From: Lophius americanus
Lineage: Eukaryota > Chordata > Actinopteri > Lophiiformes > Lophiidae
Assembly (NCBI GenBank): GCA_037951165.1
Contig: JBBDHG010000019.1
Coordinates: 5,480,001-5,544,000, forward strand
Direction of reading: 5' to 3'
Length of the DNA stretch: 64,000 nucleotides
The position numbers and the translations under genes were made by a program. A model generated the notes under the pieces. The model was not told the DNA's origin, did not search any database, and worked only from the letters and a program-made list of their open reading frames with translations. Shown here one piece after another: positions 1-11,830 of the stretch; position 1 is the first letter of the stretch; the number at the start of each line of letters is the position of its first letter.

Positions 1-589
1 ACAGTCGATGTGAAGTAGAGGGAGAGAGGCAGAACAGGGATGTGACCCTTTGAGGATGTATTGTGTGAGTGGCTCACAAATGGAAGACTTAAAATGCATC
101 TAGAAGAAGTTTAAGAAAAACAGCTGAAAATATTTTCAAACAGGAGACAATGCAACCAATGCAGACAATGTATAAGATGTCCTTGCCCTCGAAAAGGGGA
201 AGGTTGCCCGTAACAGGGAAGGAAAGTGATTGCTTTTTTTTTACCATTTTAATCCACTTTTTAGGAAGCGTTGCTGCATTCATATGTCAAATTTCACACC
301 TGCCATCTGCGCCACTGAGCAATACATTACATATCTTCCCTTCAAACAACCCCTAGTTCACTATTTAAAATGCGGTTCCACTGTTTTGTTAGGTCTAAAA
401 AAAGAAACAAGGCCTCTCGGAGAAAAGTCTTCATTGTGGTGCTGTTGTGCGATCTCTGTATAAAAAAGGGCTTATAACTGTCAATAGAGAGTCGGGGATT
501 GAAGAAAGAAGTCTGTGAGCATGACCAAAAGTAACACTAGTGTCCCAAATCCAAATTTACACGACGTATTTAATGCAGCGCTGGTGCAT
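1..589. other. Left-edge intergenic DNA, no gene seen
   Basis: I see no recognisable coding exon, RNA gene or named repeat here. The few open frames are short, overlap on both strands and have no family resemblance. The stretch ends just before a TATA-like sequence at about 599. Confidence 0.5.
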
Positions 590-722
590 CTTTACTCTCT
601 ATAAATGCAATGCAGTCATAATGGAGGCTATGACTAGATCCAGCTCCGAGACAGCAGTGGAGGTATAACCGAGTCGAATCAGACCTCCGTACTGAAGCGA
701 GACGGAAAGGCAGACTGGCAGG
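590..722 (+). promoter_or_regulatory. Possible TATA promoter and untranslated first exon
   Basis: A TATAAAT sequence lies at about 600-606. A more GC-rich stretch follows and ends with a good splice-donor sequence, CAG then GTAAATG, near 720. This is the arrangement of a small first exon on the plus strand. I find no downstream coding exon that clearly belongs to it; the only plus-strand coding exon within 12 kb is the orphan cbr1 exon at 10059. Chance occurrence is quite possible. Confidence 0.2.
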
Positions 723-959
723 TAAATGTGTTTGTGTTTAATGCGTGTGGCTCACGGCCAGAGGCTTTAAATGCAGATAGTAGCACTAAACAGCTAACCT
801 AAAGAAGGAGAAATAGATTTCTAGAGTGCGCTACTTGATGCTTTTGTAAGACAATACACTTCATTTGCGTGGATAACCCTGGGTCACTTAAGAATAGGCC
901 TATGTTGTCGTATATCCCCAAAAAGTCCCCAATCCCCTGAGTGCAAGTAATCCCACTGA

Positions 960-1590
960 TTAAACTTCTCAAACAAAGGGTGAAGTTATGTCCACCATAT
1001 TTTTTCTAAAAAACAAATCTTTCCAAGGTGAGTAAAATATCAACTATTGGAGTAAATATGATTTAAACAAGATATATCTCGTCGAGTCATAGGCACCAAA
1101 TTTGGACTAGATCGAATCAATGGGTAGGAAGTTATTACCGAAAAAACTGTATTCCATAAAAAAAAAAAAAGGCCACCTAGTGAGTATGATATGAACTGTC
1201 AGAGTAAAAAGACGATGTACACAAGGTACATCACCTGGAGTCCATCCATATGCAACAATTTGAACTAAATCAGAGAGATGATGGCCCGAAAATGTTTGGA
1301 GATACAGGTCGCCACCAGTGTCTTAAATATACAATCAACTTTTCCCCAAATCAATCCAGTTCTTCCTCGCTCTCAGGCCTATGTGAATGTAAATTTAAAA
1401 TGATCAATTAGATTGTTTTTTAGTTATTGCATTAACAGAAAATGTTTGGAGATAAAAGTCGCCCCAGTGTCATAAATATACAATCAACTTTTCCCAAAAT
1501 CAATCCAGTTCTTCCTCGCTCTAAGGCCTATGTGAATGTAAATTTAAAAATGATTAATTACATTGTTTTTTAGTTATTGCATTAGCCAGA
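960..1590 (+). repeat. Unclassified dispersed repeat, several diverged units
   Basis: Two adjacent near-copies of about 145 bp lie at about 1290-1435 and 1438-1580. Both run from a GGAGATA start through a shared GTTCTTCCTCGCTCT to TTAGTTATTGCATTA. Upstream, at about 1020-1290, are two units with the pattern GAGTAAA, then GAGTC, then TTGGACTA or TTGAACTA. Related units recur at 2630-2930 (same strand) and on the opposite strand at about 8100-8360 and 24000-24110. No ORF is present, so it is probably a non-autonomous element I cannot name. Confidence 0.6.
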
Positions 1591-1825
1591 GGATCCGAAG
1601 CCGCAATGACAATTCAGAAATATCACCAGCTTTTCAGGGATAAAATTGAAATACGCTTTAACGCTACTGAACTTTCTTTCTTCAGTGTAAAAGGTAAGAG
1701 TTGTAGAGAAGGGTCTTCATTGCCAAACTTGTGCAATTGCTGCATGTAAAGGGCTGAGTAACTTTTACATTTGTGTACCAAAACAGCTGCTGTTATGCAC
1801 ATTCTTCAGTAGTCGACATGGATGC

Positions 1826-1828
1826 ACA

Positions 1829-1868
<40 letters not shown>
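1826..1868. repeat. (CA)n microsatellite
   Basis: A run of about 20 CA dinucleotides with a slightly imperfect start, ending in an AGAGAGACACAC stretch. Confidence 0.95.
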
Positions 1869-1871
<3 letters not shown>

Positions 1872-2629
1872 AGACACACAATCACAATTTAAATGACTCT
1901 TTATTGTCTATTACTACTACTTCCGACACCACAGTTTCAACAACTACTACTTCACAACTTTTATTTTGATGACTTTAACAACAAATGATCAGCTAATCAA
2001 GGTCAGCTCTTAGTGTTGCTAGGCGACATTTCCCACTGTAGGAAAAAGGTGTAGGAAAGGATGTTTGACGATTATTCGGCTCCAGGTAAACATTTAAGTT
2101 ATCTGACAATCAGTTGTTTTGTTTTGTAACATGAATTTTAAAAAAAAAGCAACAGATTTCTCTCCACTTTTGATAAATCCTTTTCAGTGTGAATGAATTC
2201 AGTGGGAGGTGAACTTGAGAGTCCTGGAGCAGATCCAGAAATAGACTTGTCACCAAACAGAAATGTTTGCCCTGAACTCAAACTTTTAAAGGTTTCAAAG
2301 CTCTAAAAAAAATCCGTGTAAGAATGTTTGCATACGTGTTCGCTCAATCTGCATATTGGTGTTCAAATATGCACATTTAATAACAATTATTTAGAATCTT
2401 TTCATTTGACATGATTATAACCCAAACCGAACCAGTACTGCTGGATTATTGAACATCTTTGAGATTGGATGTCAATTATCAGAAGTCTCAGCATTTACAA
2501 CTGACGTCATTCTAATTTCATTATTTTTGTTGGATATTTTTATTTGTTGGACATTGAGTTCTTATTTACAAAATTTCATTTTAACCGGACACTTCTTTTT
2601 TTTAAGAAAAACAGTGTTTTTCTTAAAAG

Positions 2630-2930
2630 AAAATATGAACTATTTGAGTAAAATACAAGGTAGATCTCCTCGAGTCAATTCATATGCAACAAAGTTGGAC
2701 TAAATCGGACCAGAAATTGAGAAATTGTGGCTAGAAAACTTTTTGAGATAAAGCTTCCCCTAGTGTCAGTATACGTTCAGCCTTTCACAAAATCAATTAA
2801 GGTCTTTCTCACACGAAGGTCTATGTAAATATAAAATTTTAAAATTATCCATGAAATTAGCTCGTTTTTTTGTTATCGCGTTAACAAAACAGACTGCCAG
2901 ACGATGGCGATTCCTTCGTAGCCAAGACTT
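2630..2930 (+). repeat. Second copy of the unclassified dispersed repeat
   Basis: The segment repeats the landmarks of the 960-1590 units in the same order: GAACTATTTGAGTAAAATA, a CTCGAGTCAATTCATATGCA stretch, TTGGACTAAATC, a CCCCTAGTGTCAG stretch, then GTTATCGCGTTAACA. It is clearly diverged from the first copy but collinear with it. Confidence 0.55.
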
Positions 2931-3894
2931 TTCAGGGATATAATTATTCTCGGTCAAGCATTAGCTCAGATTTTGATCTACTCCAACTCCTAGTAATAAG
3001 TAAATATCTGGCTCTTAACCTTCTAAATACTCCACCAGAGCAGCGAGTTTCTACAATCAGTCTGGGTTAGGGTTGATTGTCTAATAATTTTTATCTACAT
3101 TTAAAATTATTTGGCTATTGTTTTGATAGAGGTTCAAATTACTAAATATTCTAAATATTTTATGATTCTAGCTACACAACTATGATGGATTGTTGCTTTA
3201 CTTTTAACTAATGCTTTAGTAGCAATGACATTTTTTTTATTTTTAAAAATTGTTGAGGATTTTTCAGCGTTTTTTTTTTTTTAGTACATTTTACTCACGA
3301 TTCATTTGTATTTTCCTTATTAAAAATGTCAATGTTATTCTTATATTCTTAGTTTGGTAGGATGATGGTGCATTTCATTAAATAAATATAATTAAATAAA
3401 GTTTCAAGACTTCCTCCCCCGCTGCCTATTGTCTAATGCTGCATAAGTTTTTGTTTAACGGAGTTTTCTTCTCTGAAAACAAGAGCCTGCTTCCCCTGAA
3501 AACATAATGATGATAAGAGCATTGGGATTGAACGAAACCAGTAAAGCTGGAGGCCAGAAAACCAGAAGTAGTTTGTAGACATTGAAATGCTCAGTGGAGC
3601 TAAGAGAGATAAAGAGACGAGAGATAATTCCCTAAGGGTTTATCTCCAAGTGTGACTGTGTGATACAAAATTCATATTTAATCTATTGCTTGTTCTAAAT
3701 ATTAATCATAACTTTTTCTTTAAAAAAAAAAAAGGGGGGCTTACATTTCATTGCATTCCAAATTTCACCATTCTGTGTTCTGACTTAAAATACTTAGCTT
3801 AACCATCTACATGTGACGATGTCATTTCAGAAAGCGTATCTGTCACAGAAATGTTTAAAGGCTTTGTTCACCTAACAAGCCTCACTGTTCCAGC
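2931..3894. other. AT-rich intergenic DNA, nothing recognised
   Basis: This is AT-rich sequence with short homopolymer runs. I see no exon-like ORF flanked by splice signals, no RNA gene and no repeat family I can name. Confidence 0.5.
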
Positions 3895-4115
3895 GATGGT
3901 GGCTCAGATGGTAGAGCGGTTGTTGAAGTATGCTTGACCAAGATACTGAATACCGAGTATCTCCTGATGGGTGTGATTGATGGTGTGATTAGTTACTGCT
4001 CCTGATAAGTATGTGGTGCCTTGCATGGCAGCCTCTGTCCTCACTGTATGAATGTTTGTGTGAATGCTGACTCGTGATGTAAAAGGGCTTTGAGTGGTCA
4101 AGCAGACTAGAATTG
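3895..4115 (+). mobile_element. tRNA-derived teleost SINE, internally deleted
   Basis: The 5' end, GGTGGCTCAGATGGTAGAGC, carries a tRNA-like A box. The body contains phrases typical of a common fish SINE: TTGACCAAGATACTGAAT, TCTCCTGATGGGTGTG, CCTTGCATGGCAGCCTCTGT and AAAGGGCTTTGAGTGGTCA. The part that normally holds the anticodon arm and B box is missing, so the head joins the body too early. It is therefore an inactive, diverged insertion. Confidence 0.75.
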
Positions 4116-4379
4116 CATTGCATTTTTGTTTTCACCTCTCTGATTGTCCCATGTTCTAGCGCTATCAACGCTCTGATGAATTCAACAATTATGTGCATGT
4201 ATGTGAGTTAAAAACCCTCAAGAATTACGACTGTTTGCAATAATGCTGAATTGACCTAAGCACAAATTTGGTGCATTAAATCAACACAATGAGACCAATC
4301 TTGATCTTTCTTGGAAGTTCAAGTTTGGGGCATTGCTTGTACAATGCAGTGGATCAGGGGCATTTCAGGGATATACCCT

Positions 4380-4482
4380 TGGTGGTGCGGACAACAGCGT
4401 AGGCCTAGTTTTCCATTGGGATAATTAAAGTCTTATCTTATCGTATTGTATCTTATCTTATCTTGTATTATACTTTGAAAGC
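4380..4482 (+). mobile_element. Retroposon 3' tail with TCTTA repeats
   Basis: The segment contains TTTTCCATTGGGATAATTAA followed by a run of imperfect TCTTA/TCTTG repeats. This is the usual end of a fish LINE or SINE copy (a near-stop AATAAAG-type motif, then a short microsatellite). Only the terminal part is recognisable. Confidence 0.4.
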
Positions 4483-6967
4483 CATGTGTTTCCTTTGGTC
4501 ACCCCTAACTATAACTTATAGGAGAGAGGCAGAGAGTTGAGAAGGAAGTTGGTTTGGTCCCATTTTGACATCTTATCTTTTCCTGAGAATTCGCACAAAT
4601 CAGATATGTATCCAGTTTTGGACCAAACATGAAGGTAACTCAAATCTGATTTGAAAAAAGTTGATATTTCTGTTCATTTAGCCTTGAAAAAAAAAGATCT
4701 TGGTGACATTAAGGCCAAAAAAGCCAGCTATGTTGTACATAGCTGTGGGGAAAATGTGGGTTAATGAAAATGTAATTTTTGTCTAATAATAAAACATGTC
4801 CCACACATTCTGTTTTTGCATACAAACACAGGGCACCTTCCATTTGATGTAAGTTATAAGAAAAGCAATTATAACCACTTTATCTTTGTCTGTTTGCACT
4901 ATAACAATATTATTAGGAGAGTACAAAGATATATTGACCTAGCATAATCACCTACAGTTGCATCACGAATACTCTCTATCACTCCTCCTCTTCTTCCTCA
5001 TTTGGTTGCTCGGGTTCAGAGCTGGCTACAGCAGAATTGTATCCCCATTGTGGAGCAGCGGTGGCCCTCCTGATGCCCAAATGATCTGGGTTCCAAGGTC
5101 ACTGCTCTTATTCCCTGAGCTGTTGAGGCTCCTGCAAATACAACTCACTACCACTTGAAATTCACAATTAAATTTTTTTTTTAAATTGAATTTAATATTC
5201 ATTCCATGCACAATCATGTATTTTTTTTTAAGTATTGTCGTTTTAATGCTACAAACATTGACGAACAAATTCATTTTCTGCCTTTATCAACTTTTTGAAT
5301 CGCTGTGATTCCTCTCTCTGTCCACAAGAGGATGCTGTTCTCCTCCACCTTCATCAATGTTCAAACAACCTGTGCTTTCTGTCAAATCCTCCTCCCTGCT
5401 GTGTGCTTTACACTGAAATGAACCTCCTGCTGATGTTTTCATGTTTTCCTCTACAGTTCAGGCCTCAAAAGATATCCATCTCTTTGTGATGACAGCGTCG
5501 TGTCCTTTCCAGTAAAAAGCAGGAGAATAGGAGCTACTCCTGTAAGGACAGGTCTCAAAGGAGGTCCTGCAGCCTTCCTGTAGAGACGACAGATTGTCTC
5601 AGGTCAAAATTCCATTCATGTAGCAGCTACTGACTTTGACGTTGTGTTTCTTTCCCTGCAAAACTGATTGTATTTGCACATTTGTTGGAGGAGAACAGGA
5701 AAGAAAAAACAGCACCGAGGCAGGATTTTAACTTTCTTGTCTTGCATTTCTCATGATTGGATTTCTCCCCTCACATGTAAGCGTGACATTTAATGTGACA
5801 TTTAATCACTAACTCTTAGCCTCAGAATAACATCAGCTGAATTCAAACACGAGCCAATGACCTTAATTCTTATAAATCGTAAGATACTAAAAATAAACCC
5901 CTCATTCTTACATTTTCCTCTTTTTCCTCTTTTCCTCTTATTCCAAATTAAGTTTAGCGAACCACCCACAACCAGTGGTTGCTTCTTCCGTACACAGTCA
6001 CTGAGGGCATGATGTCTATTTATATTAATCATAATTTGGCTTCAGCTAACAAGATACAAAATGGAGGGAGCAGGAAGATCCTGTGGAGGCTTCAGATGCA
6101 GGCAGGGAGAGGCATTAAAATGCAGATGAAAGCGGGATCTCATGCAAAACATGGCTTTGCTGGTACCTGGTGGAGGCCATAATGAATTACAGCTATACAG
6201 GCGGGTGGAGCAGAAAAACAGTGGCTGTACCTCCACCAAAGGAGTTTCTATAATGAATTGAAAAAGCATGAAATACTCAGGAGCCACAGATGCATCTCAG
6301 TCAGAGAGAAGTTATTTAAGCATTCCTGTTAATTGCATATATTATCAAAATTAAAATAATAAATGCTGAAATAAGTATTGAACCCCTCTGTTTTAGTACG
6401 TTTCTTAGACAAAACTGTATCAATGCTTAAAACTAGATAACACCTTAAAACAACCTATGTTCTAGTTTTAAATCATGTTTCTGTCTTATAAAGCATAAAG
6501 CTTAAAAAAAAAAAGAATATTCATATTCCTTAAAAGCTTCAGTTCAACCACATTGGAGGGATTGAACTGATATTAGCAGGAACTGATCTTTTCAGAGGTG
6601 GAGTTACTCTTCTGCTTCGGATCCTTGTCTCACTTTCATGACCCTGTTAAAATTTTCAACCTAGATACTGACGATCTGACATTCTCTTTCAGATTTTCTC
6701 TAACTCTACCACTTCCATGCTTTACCGTTAGCTGCTGTCTTTAAATATATCTCACCCTCCATTCATCTACTTCTTTCTCCCTCCTAGTTTGCACGCCCTC
6801 CACCTCCCCATCTCCTCCTAGCCCTCACAGATCTATCAGCCTCATTTTTCATCAGCCTCAGCAGAGTCATTAGCCGCCACCACTACTAGTGTCCAGACTG
6901 CAGGGGGGGGGGGATAATCCATGCTGATCCTTCGATCACAATCTCCCTGAAGAGTCTGAGCAACTTC
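4483..6967. other. Intergenic DNA, no gene supported
   Basis: I find no convincing coding exon. Short open frames occur on both strands but lack splice-site context or recognisable motifs. Pyrimidine-rich tracts are frequent at 6650-6850, and a run of nine or more G lies at about 6903-6912. Confidence 0.45.
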
Positions 6968-6970
6968 CTA

Positions 6971-7160
6971 ATAGACTAAATACCTCACACCCATCTGTTG
7001 TAATAAATCACTCATCTTTTCTTCATCCATTGAACGTGAAGCCATCGAAATGACCTCTTCAGTGCTAGGTAGTTCTACAAAAAATGTTTTTGAGTTCCTC
7101 ATACGAAGCCAACCACCAGAATGAATTCCATCTTGTAATTGTGGAGATTTGAAAAAGGAA
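6971..7160 (-). other. Exon-like ORF, unidentified
   Basis: On the minus strand a pyrimidine-rich stretch ending in ACAAG (near 7160) is followed by an open frame. It reads about 50 codons, including FFVELPSTEEVISMASRSM and then DLLQQMGVR, before an AG|GTATTT donor-like site near 6980. The codon pattern looks protein-like, and the segment faintly resembles the THUMP-region 'PSE..A..' stretch of the tRNA methyltransferase TRMT11, but I cannot establish that. There are no neighbouring exons, so it could be an isolated retro- or duplicated exon, or chance. Confidence 0.2.
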
Positions 7161-7229
7161 AAATAACAAAAATCTTTAAATACATACAATAACATACACC
7201 AATTGAAGGCAACATTTTTGAGTGTAGTT

Positions 7230-8060
7230 GCGTGTTTTAAGTGTTTGAGTTATACTCCAGAAAAGTAACACGACAAACAGTCTGGCTCTTTAAGTGAAAT
7301 ACATCTGTCTGAGTAGAAGTACTTGCTGCTACACCTGCCACAATGTAAGCATTTGATTTTCCCAAAATACTGAATCTGTAAACAAGTCTGGGCCATAAGA
7401 GGAAAGGGATTGTTTTGTTTTTGTTGTTGTGGATTATAATTATATTACCATTGCTCCTCTCCTGTAGTTGAACCAGCATTTACCAGCAAAAATCTTGCAT
7501 TAATTGAATTAGACACAGGTATGACATAACACTATAACCACTGACAGGTGAAGTTAGGATCACATTATCTCAATGCAACAGCATCTGTCAGTAGATGGCA
7601 GGAAAGAGGCAGGTGGAAGGATCTGACAGACTTTGGCAAGTGCCAAACTGTGATGCTTAGACAACTGGGTCAGAGTGTCTACAGAACTGGGAACATTATT
7701 TTGGGTCGTCCTTGTCTGCAGTGGTTGTTACTTTCCAAAGTGGCCCAAGGAAGGACAACTGGTGAGCCGGTGACAGAGTCATGGGCGCTCAGAGCTGATT
7801 TACTGACCGCCACACTTCATTGAACTTTTCTGATATGGTTTGTATTTAAAAAATATTGTTTAAAATAAATAATTGGTTATCGGTGCTTTACACTCTTGTG
7901 TCCCCTCCCTTCATTTGTCATGGCGTTGAGCCGGTCGACTCTTGGTTGAAACGATCCGTAGAAGTTTTCAGGCCAGCTAATCCTTCAGATCCTTCATGTT
8001 GGTGTGATAACTCATAAAGTATTTAACGGATCATTTTCAAAATGTATACCCACTTAGAAC
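7230..8060. other. Intergenic DNA, nothing recognised
   Basis: There is an open frame of about 90 codons on the plus strand at 7548-7823, but it shows no domain or splice context. I see no RNA gene or named repeat. Confidence 0.45.
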
Positions 8061-8089
8061 TTTGTGTGAAAAAGAATATGTTTTGATGC

Positions 8090-8420
8090 TGGGAAAGGTC
8101 GACTGTATATTTCCAGGTTTTCGGGCCATATTTTTCAACCAATTGAATCCAAATTTGTTGAATATGAATCGACTCAGGGAGATCTATTTTGTATATTTAT
8201 CATATTTTAGTCTAATAATTCATATTTTGTTCACTGAGGGGAGCTTTATTTTAAAAGTATGCTGTTTTCCGATATAACTTCTGAGATTTAGTTCAATTTT
8301 GGTGACTATGAATCTTCCTGAGGAGATATATCGTGCATATATCCTATTTTATTCCAATAGGTGTCATTTCTCCCCTTGCACTTCATTTTGTTGATATAAA
8401 ATACTGTTTCTCTGAAATAA
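8090..8420 (-). repeat. Minus-strand units of the unclassified dispersed repeat
   Basis: Reading the minus strand, two tandem diverged units show GACTCG or a similar motif, then CATATTCAACAAATTTGGATT and a matching partner at 8290-8360. These match the pattern of the 1020-1190 and 2640-2710 units. Similarity is moderate and the boundaries are approximate. Confidence 0.4.
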
Positions 8421-9874
8421 CTTCGCATTTAATTTGAGGTCAATCAGGGTGATTGCTTGTACAAGGCAGGGTATTTGCTGTTTTAATGTTATTAATCGAT
8501 GATTCCTTATTGTACAGATCTATAAATACTAATATGCTGCTTTGACTGCACCAAAGCTATCGGTCCCATACATTTCTCGACCTAACTGGACCTAACTGCT
8601 CATGAAGTCCATGTGCGTCGTTTATCTTTGTTCCTAAGAATTACAAATCTAAATCTATTTACCATCACAGGGAATATCAATCACACTAAATGCTTAGTTG
8701 CTGCTTTACGTCTAGATTATTTAGTATGTTTACCATTCTGCATGAGGGCAGTTCTTCTATTGATGACTGGGAGGATTGTCGCATTCCAACTCAGCGGGTT
8801 TCCCCACTGCAGGATCAATAAAGTAATTACTGTATAATGCTCATGCTGCAATTAGACTAGTGATAATCACAGTTATTGTGATTACTAAATAATGAGCGAG
8901 TGGTGGAGTTTCCCTTGGCTGGCAGCAGGGATCAGAGGATTATCATTTCTACCCCCTGTGCCTGGCCATCTCTCTGTCACTTTGACTCCGATTAGTTTTA
9001 TCTACAAGGTAATCAAGGCGTTAACTCTCCAAAAAGAGACTGCAACTCCTACGGTCACATACAGCAACAGCACAAAGCCTAACACAGTGGTATTGATTCA
9101 AAGACTTAAGACACGGGGAGGGAGATAAAGCAGGGGGAAAAAATGGATTTCCATAGGGACAGGAATGCCGTTATAACAGGAGAGACAATATGAAACCACC
9201 TGAAACAGATTTTCTGCTCTGATTGTCAATGCGCATGAAATTAATAGATGCTCCAGGGATTTTGATTTCATTCAGGAAGTGGAAAAAGATGTGAAAATCC
9301 ACATGCAGAAACTGTGTATCTGATGCATTGCAGGAGATGATAGTTTGATAAAAACACCTCAGGGAAAATTCAAAGTTGGATAAATCACATAAGGGAAGTT
9401 GAAAGAACTGGTCTCTATTTTTATCCTTTCATCCATTAATAAAATAAATTACAGCAATGGAAGGAGAAGGTCATGTTCTCGACAGCATATTTGGTGAATT
9501 ACATGGATGAAGGATATTTTAAGGCAGGTTAAGGTACCTTTTAAATCATAAGATGAAAAAATAAATGCCAGATCAGAATTTGGGGAGACAATATAATTAC
9601 CAAACGGAGACATTTTTAATGGTTTACTAAGGTTGATAGGTAATAATAAAGGGGAATTATGAGATTTAGAAGGTTTTGCTTAAACCTTTAGTATCCTCAA
9701 CAAGAAAAAATATTTGCATATTTATTTGGGTCATTTATTAATTCAACACTCTAAATTTAGCATAAAATGACAAATTGTTTGGTCAAGCATGTTTCTAACA
9801 GTGAGAAAAAATCTGACTTATAACAGTATTTTATGATGAAATTTAGTATTTCATGGAAATAGTCTATTTTAAGA
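8421..9874. other. Intergenic DNA with a decayed retroposon tail
   Basis: At about 8795-8832 the sequence GTTTCCCCACTGCAGGATCA followed by ATAAAGT resembles the 3' end of a fish LINE. The remainder is unique-looking AT-rich DNA without a gene. Confidence 0.4.
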
Positions 9875-10192
9875 ATGACACTAACAATTTATTTCCTTCT
9901 CGCATAATATGTCAAAACAGTTTAACTTATATTAAAGAAGTTTGATGTAATAAATAAATGTTTACAGTGCCTGAAACAATTATTACTTTGATTTATTAAT
10001 AGTCTACATATGACAGCTCAATGTGAGTTCCTACATTGTTGTCTCTCTTTCAACAGACATGGCTACCAGGGTTGCTGTGGTAACGGGTGGTAACAAGGGC
10101 ATCGGTCTGGCCATCGTTGAAGCGCTGTGCAAGCAGTTCCAAGGAGATGTTTACCTTACCGCCAGAGATGTGTAGGTATTTTACTTTGTAAC
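9875..10192 (+). repeat. Inverted duplicate of the cbr1 copy A exon-1 region
   Basis: This block is the reverse-complement counterpart of about 21755-22065. The homology begins near a GACACTAACA stretch, includes CCTTCTCGCATAATATGTCA and the exon-1 acceptor region, covers all 113 nt of coding exon 1, and fades shortly after the donor (CTTTGTAAC). Flanks differ by small substitutions and indels while the exon is identical. Confidence 0.85.
10059..10171 (+). pseudogene. Orphan cbr1 coding exon 1
   Basis: Acceptor CAACAG, then AC, then ATG opens a 113-nt exon ending in GATGT before donor GTAGGTAT. It encodes the Rossmann start MATRVAVVTGGNKGIGLAIV, with the TGxxxGIG cofactor motif of classical short-chain dehydrogenases. 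The 113 nt are identical to exon 1 of copy A (21886-21774) but lie on the opposite strand. No exon 2-6 follows on the plus strand; a minisatellite and a LINE fill the downstream space. I therefore read it as a fragment left by an inverted partial duplication. A mis-assembly or a truncated transcript unit are alternatives. Confidence 0.8.
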
Positions 10193-10915
10193 CAAACTAT
10201 CACCATCACGCATATTCATACTGAGTTCAGTTGTCGCCATGGCAACTATACTCAACGGTCAGAATGTCACATACAAAAGCTATTTAAATGGCTGCTTGAG
10301 AGTTTTCAGCAGGTTCTATATACCTTGTTTACTGTAGCTCCGGGTACCATGCATGTAAGGTTCAGTATAAACTTTATTGTTGATTAAATCTTTATTTATT
10401 CACATGACGGAATGACCCGGAAATAAAAAAGCAAACTAAGCATTGGCCCCTGTACAGAGCATCTCCAAAACTACAGGTCATGTTTGGTGTTCATGGTCCA
10501 CAGGGGACTGTTTTTGAAATCTCAAGCCTGTTTTTCCATTCTGAGACAGTAAGTGAAGGTGAAAAGACTCCCTGACAGGTGCAGGGGAGGAACAAATGAA
10601 GGAGAGTCTATATGTATATAAGTGGATGCATTAATAAAAATCATCCATCCGTAATCCTTCATTCATCTAGTAATAAATGGTTACACAGCACTTAGATCTT
10701 GAGTTTGAATGTGCTCACGAGCAAGAAGTTCGCTGTCCCAGCAAATCAGAATAACCGTCTGTTTCAGGTAGTACTAATCCAAAGAATCTAGTCCATGTTG
10801 TCTGATAACACAGAAGAGTCCAAATGGATGCAAACATATCTGCCGCTTCTGACAGCTGTCAGAACATACAGTGTTGTTACGGCAGCAGAAAGGAGACCTA
10901 GACTGGTTGCAGTCT
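10193..10915. other. Sequence between the orphan exon and the minisatellite
   Basis: No counterpart of cbr1 exon 2 or of copy A intron 1 continues here. I see no gene, RNA or named repeat. Confidence 0.5.
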
Positions 10916-11513
10916 GGACGGTGGAGGGAGAGGACGGTGGAGGGAGAGGACGCTGGAGGGAGGGGACGCTGGAGGCAGGGGACGCTGGAGGGAGGGGACG
11001 CTGGAGGGAGAGGACGCTGGAGGCAGAGGACGCTGGAGGCAGAGGACGCTGGAGGGAGAGGACGCTGGAGGCAGGGGACGCTGGAGACAGGGGACGCTGG
11101 AGGGAGAGGACGCTGGAGGGAGAGGACGCTGGAGGGAGAGGACGCTGGAGGGAGGGGACGCTGGAGTCAGGGGACGCTGGAGGGAGAGGACGCTGGAGGG
11201 AGGGGACGCTGGAGGCAGGGGACGCTGGAGGGAGAGGACGCTGGAGGGAGAGGACGCTGGAGGGAGAGGACGCTGGAGGGAGAGGACGCTGGAGGGAGAG
11301 GACGCTGGAGGGAGAGGACGCTGGGGGGAGAGGACGCTGGAGGGAGAGGACGCTGGAGGCAGAGGACGCTGGAGGCAGAGGACGCTGGAGGCAGAGGACG
11401 CTGGAGGCAGAGGACGCTGGAGGCAGAGGACGCTGGAGGCAGAGGACGCTGGAGGCAGAGGACGCTGGAGGCAGAGGACGCTGGAGGCAGAGGACGCTGG
11501 AGGCAGAGGACGC
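10916..11513. repeat. GC-rich 16-bp minisatellite, about 37 copies
   Basis: The unit is close to GGACGCTGGAGGGAGA, with GGCAG, GACAG and GTCAG variants at one position. The left two thirds mix GGGAG and GGCAG variants; the right end (about 11350-11512) is a homogeneous block of GGCAGAGGACGCTGGA. Because 16 is not a multiple of 3 and the unit lacks stops in the plus frames, two long overlapping plus-strand ORFs run through it. These are repeat artefacts, not genes. Confidence 0.97.
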
Positions 11514-11736
11514 GGGCGTTATCTGTTCAACGCTTTTCCATCAGAGTTCTTCAGACTGCAATATTATAAACCGACAAGTATACCTTTATTGTTGCTCACT
11601 GGTAAACCTTTTGATTTCTATCAGTATTTGTATTTTTATTAGTATTTGTTATTTTGTATTTGTAGGGATTCTACCGAGTCTGGTGACATTCTGCCTACCT
11701 GGTTCTGCAGGTGTACCATCAGCCGGAGACTTCTAA

Positions 11737-11830
11737 TAATAATAATAATAATAATACATTTCATTTATAATGCACTTTACATATGGATCAAATCTCAAAG
11801 TGCTACAAAGTAAAAGCAGATAAAAGCATC
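11737..11830 (-). mobile_element. L2-type LINE 3' tail, reversed
   Basis: An (AAT)n run is followed by ATACATTTCATTTATAATGC, CACTTTACATATGGATCAAA and TCTCAAAGTGCT. This is the reverse complement of the tail found at 12975-13042. The tail points left, away from the LINE body that starts about 165 bp to the right. Confidence 0.7.

Noticed and set aside
10916..11513. CRISPR-like array
   Set aside because: The units are contiguous 16-mers without unique spacers, in a eukaryotic genome.
10795..11736. Long overlapping plus-strand ORFs (313 and 232 codons)
   Set aside because: They are products of the stop-free 16-bp minisatellite read in different frames. Arg/Gly/Glu repeats and lack of splice or domain features argue against a protein.
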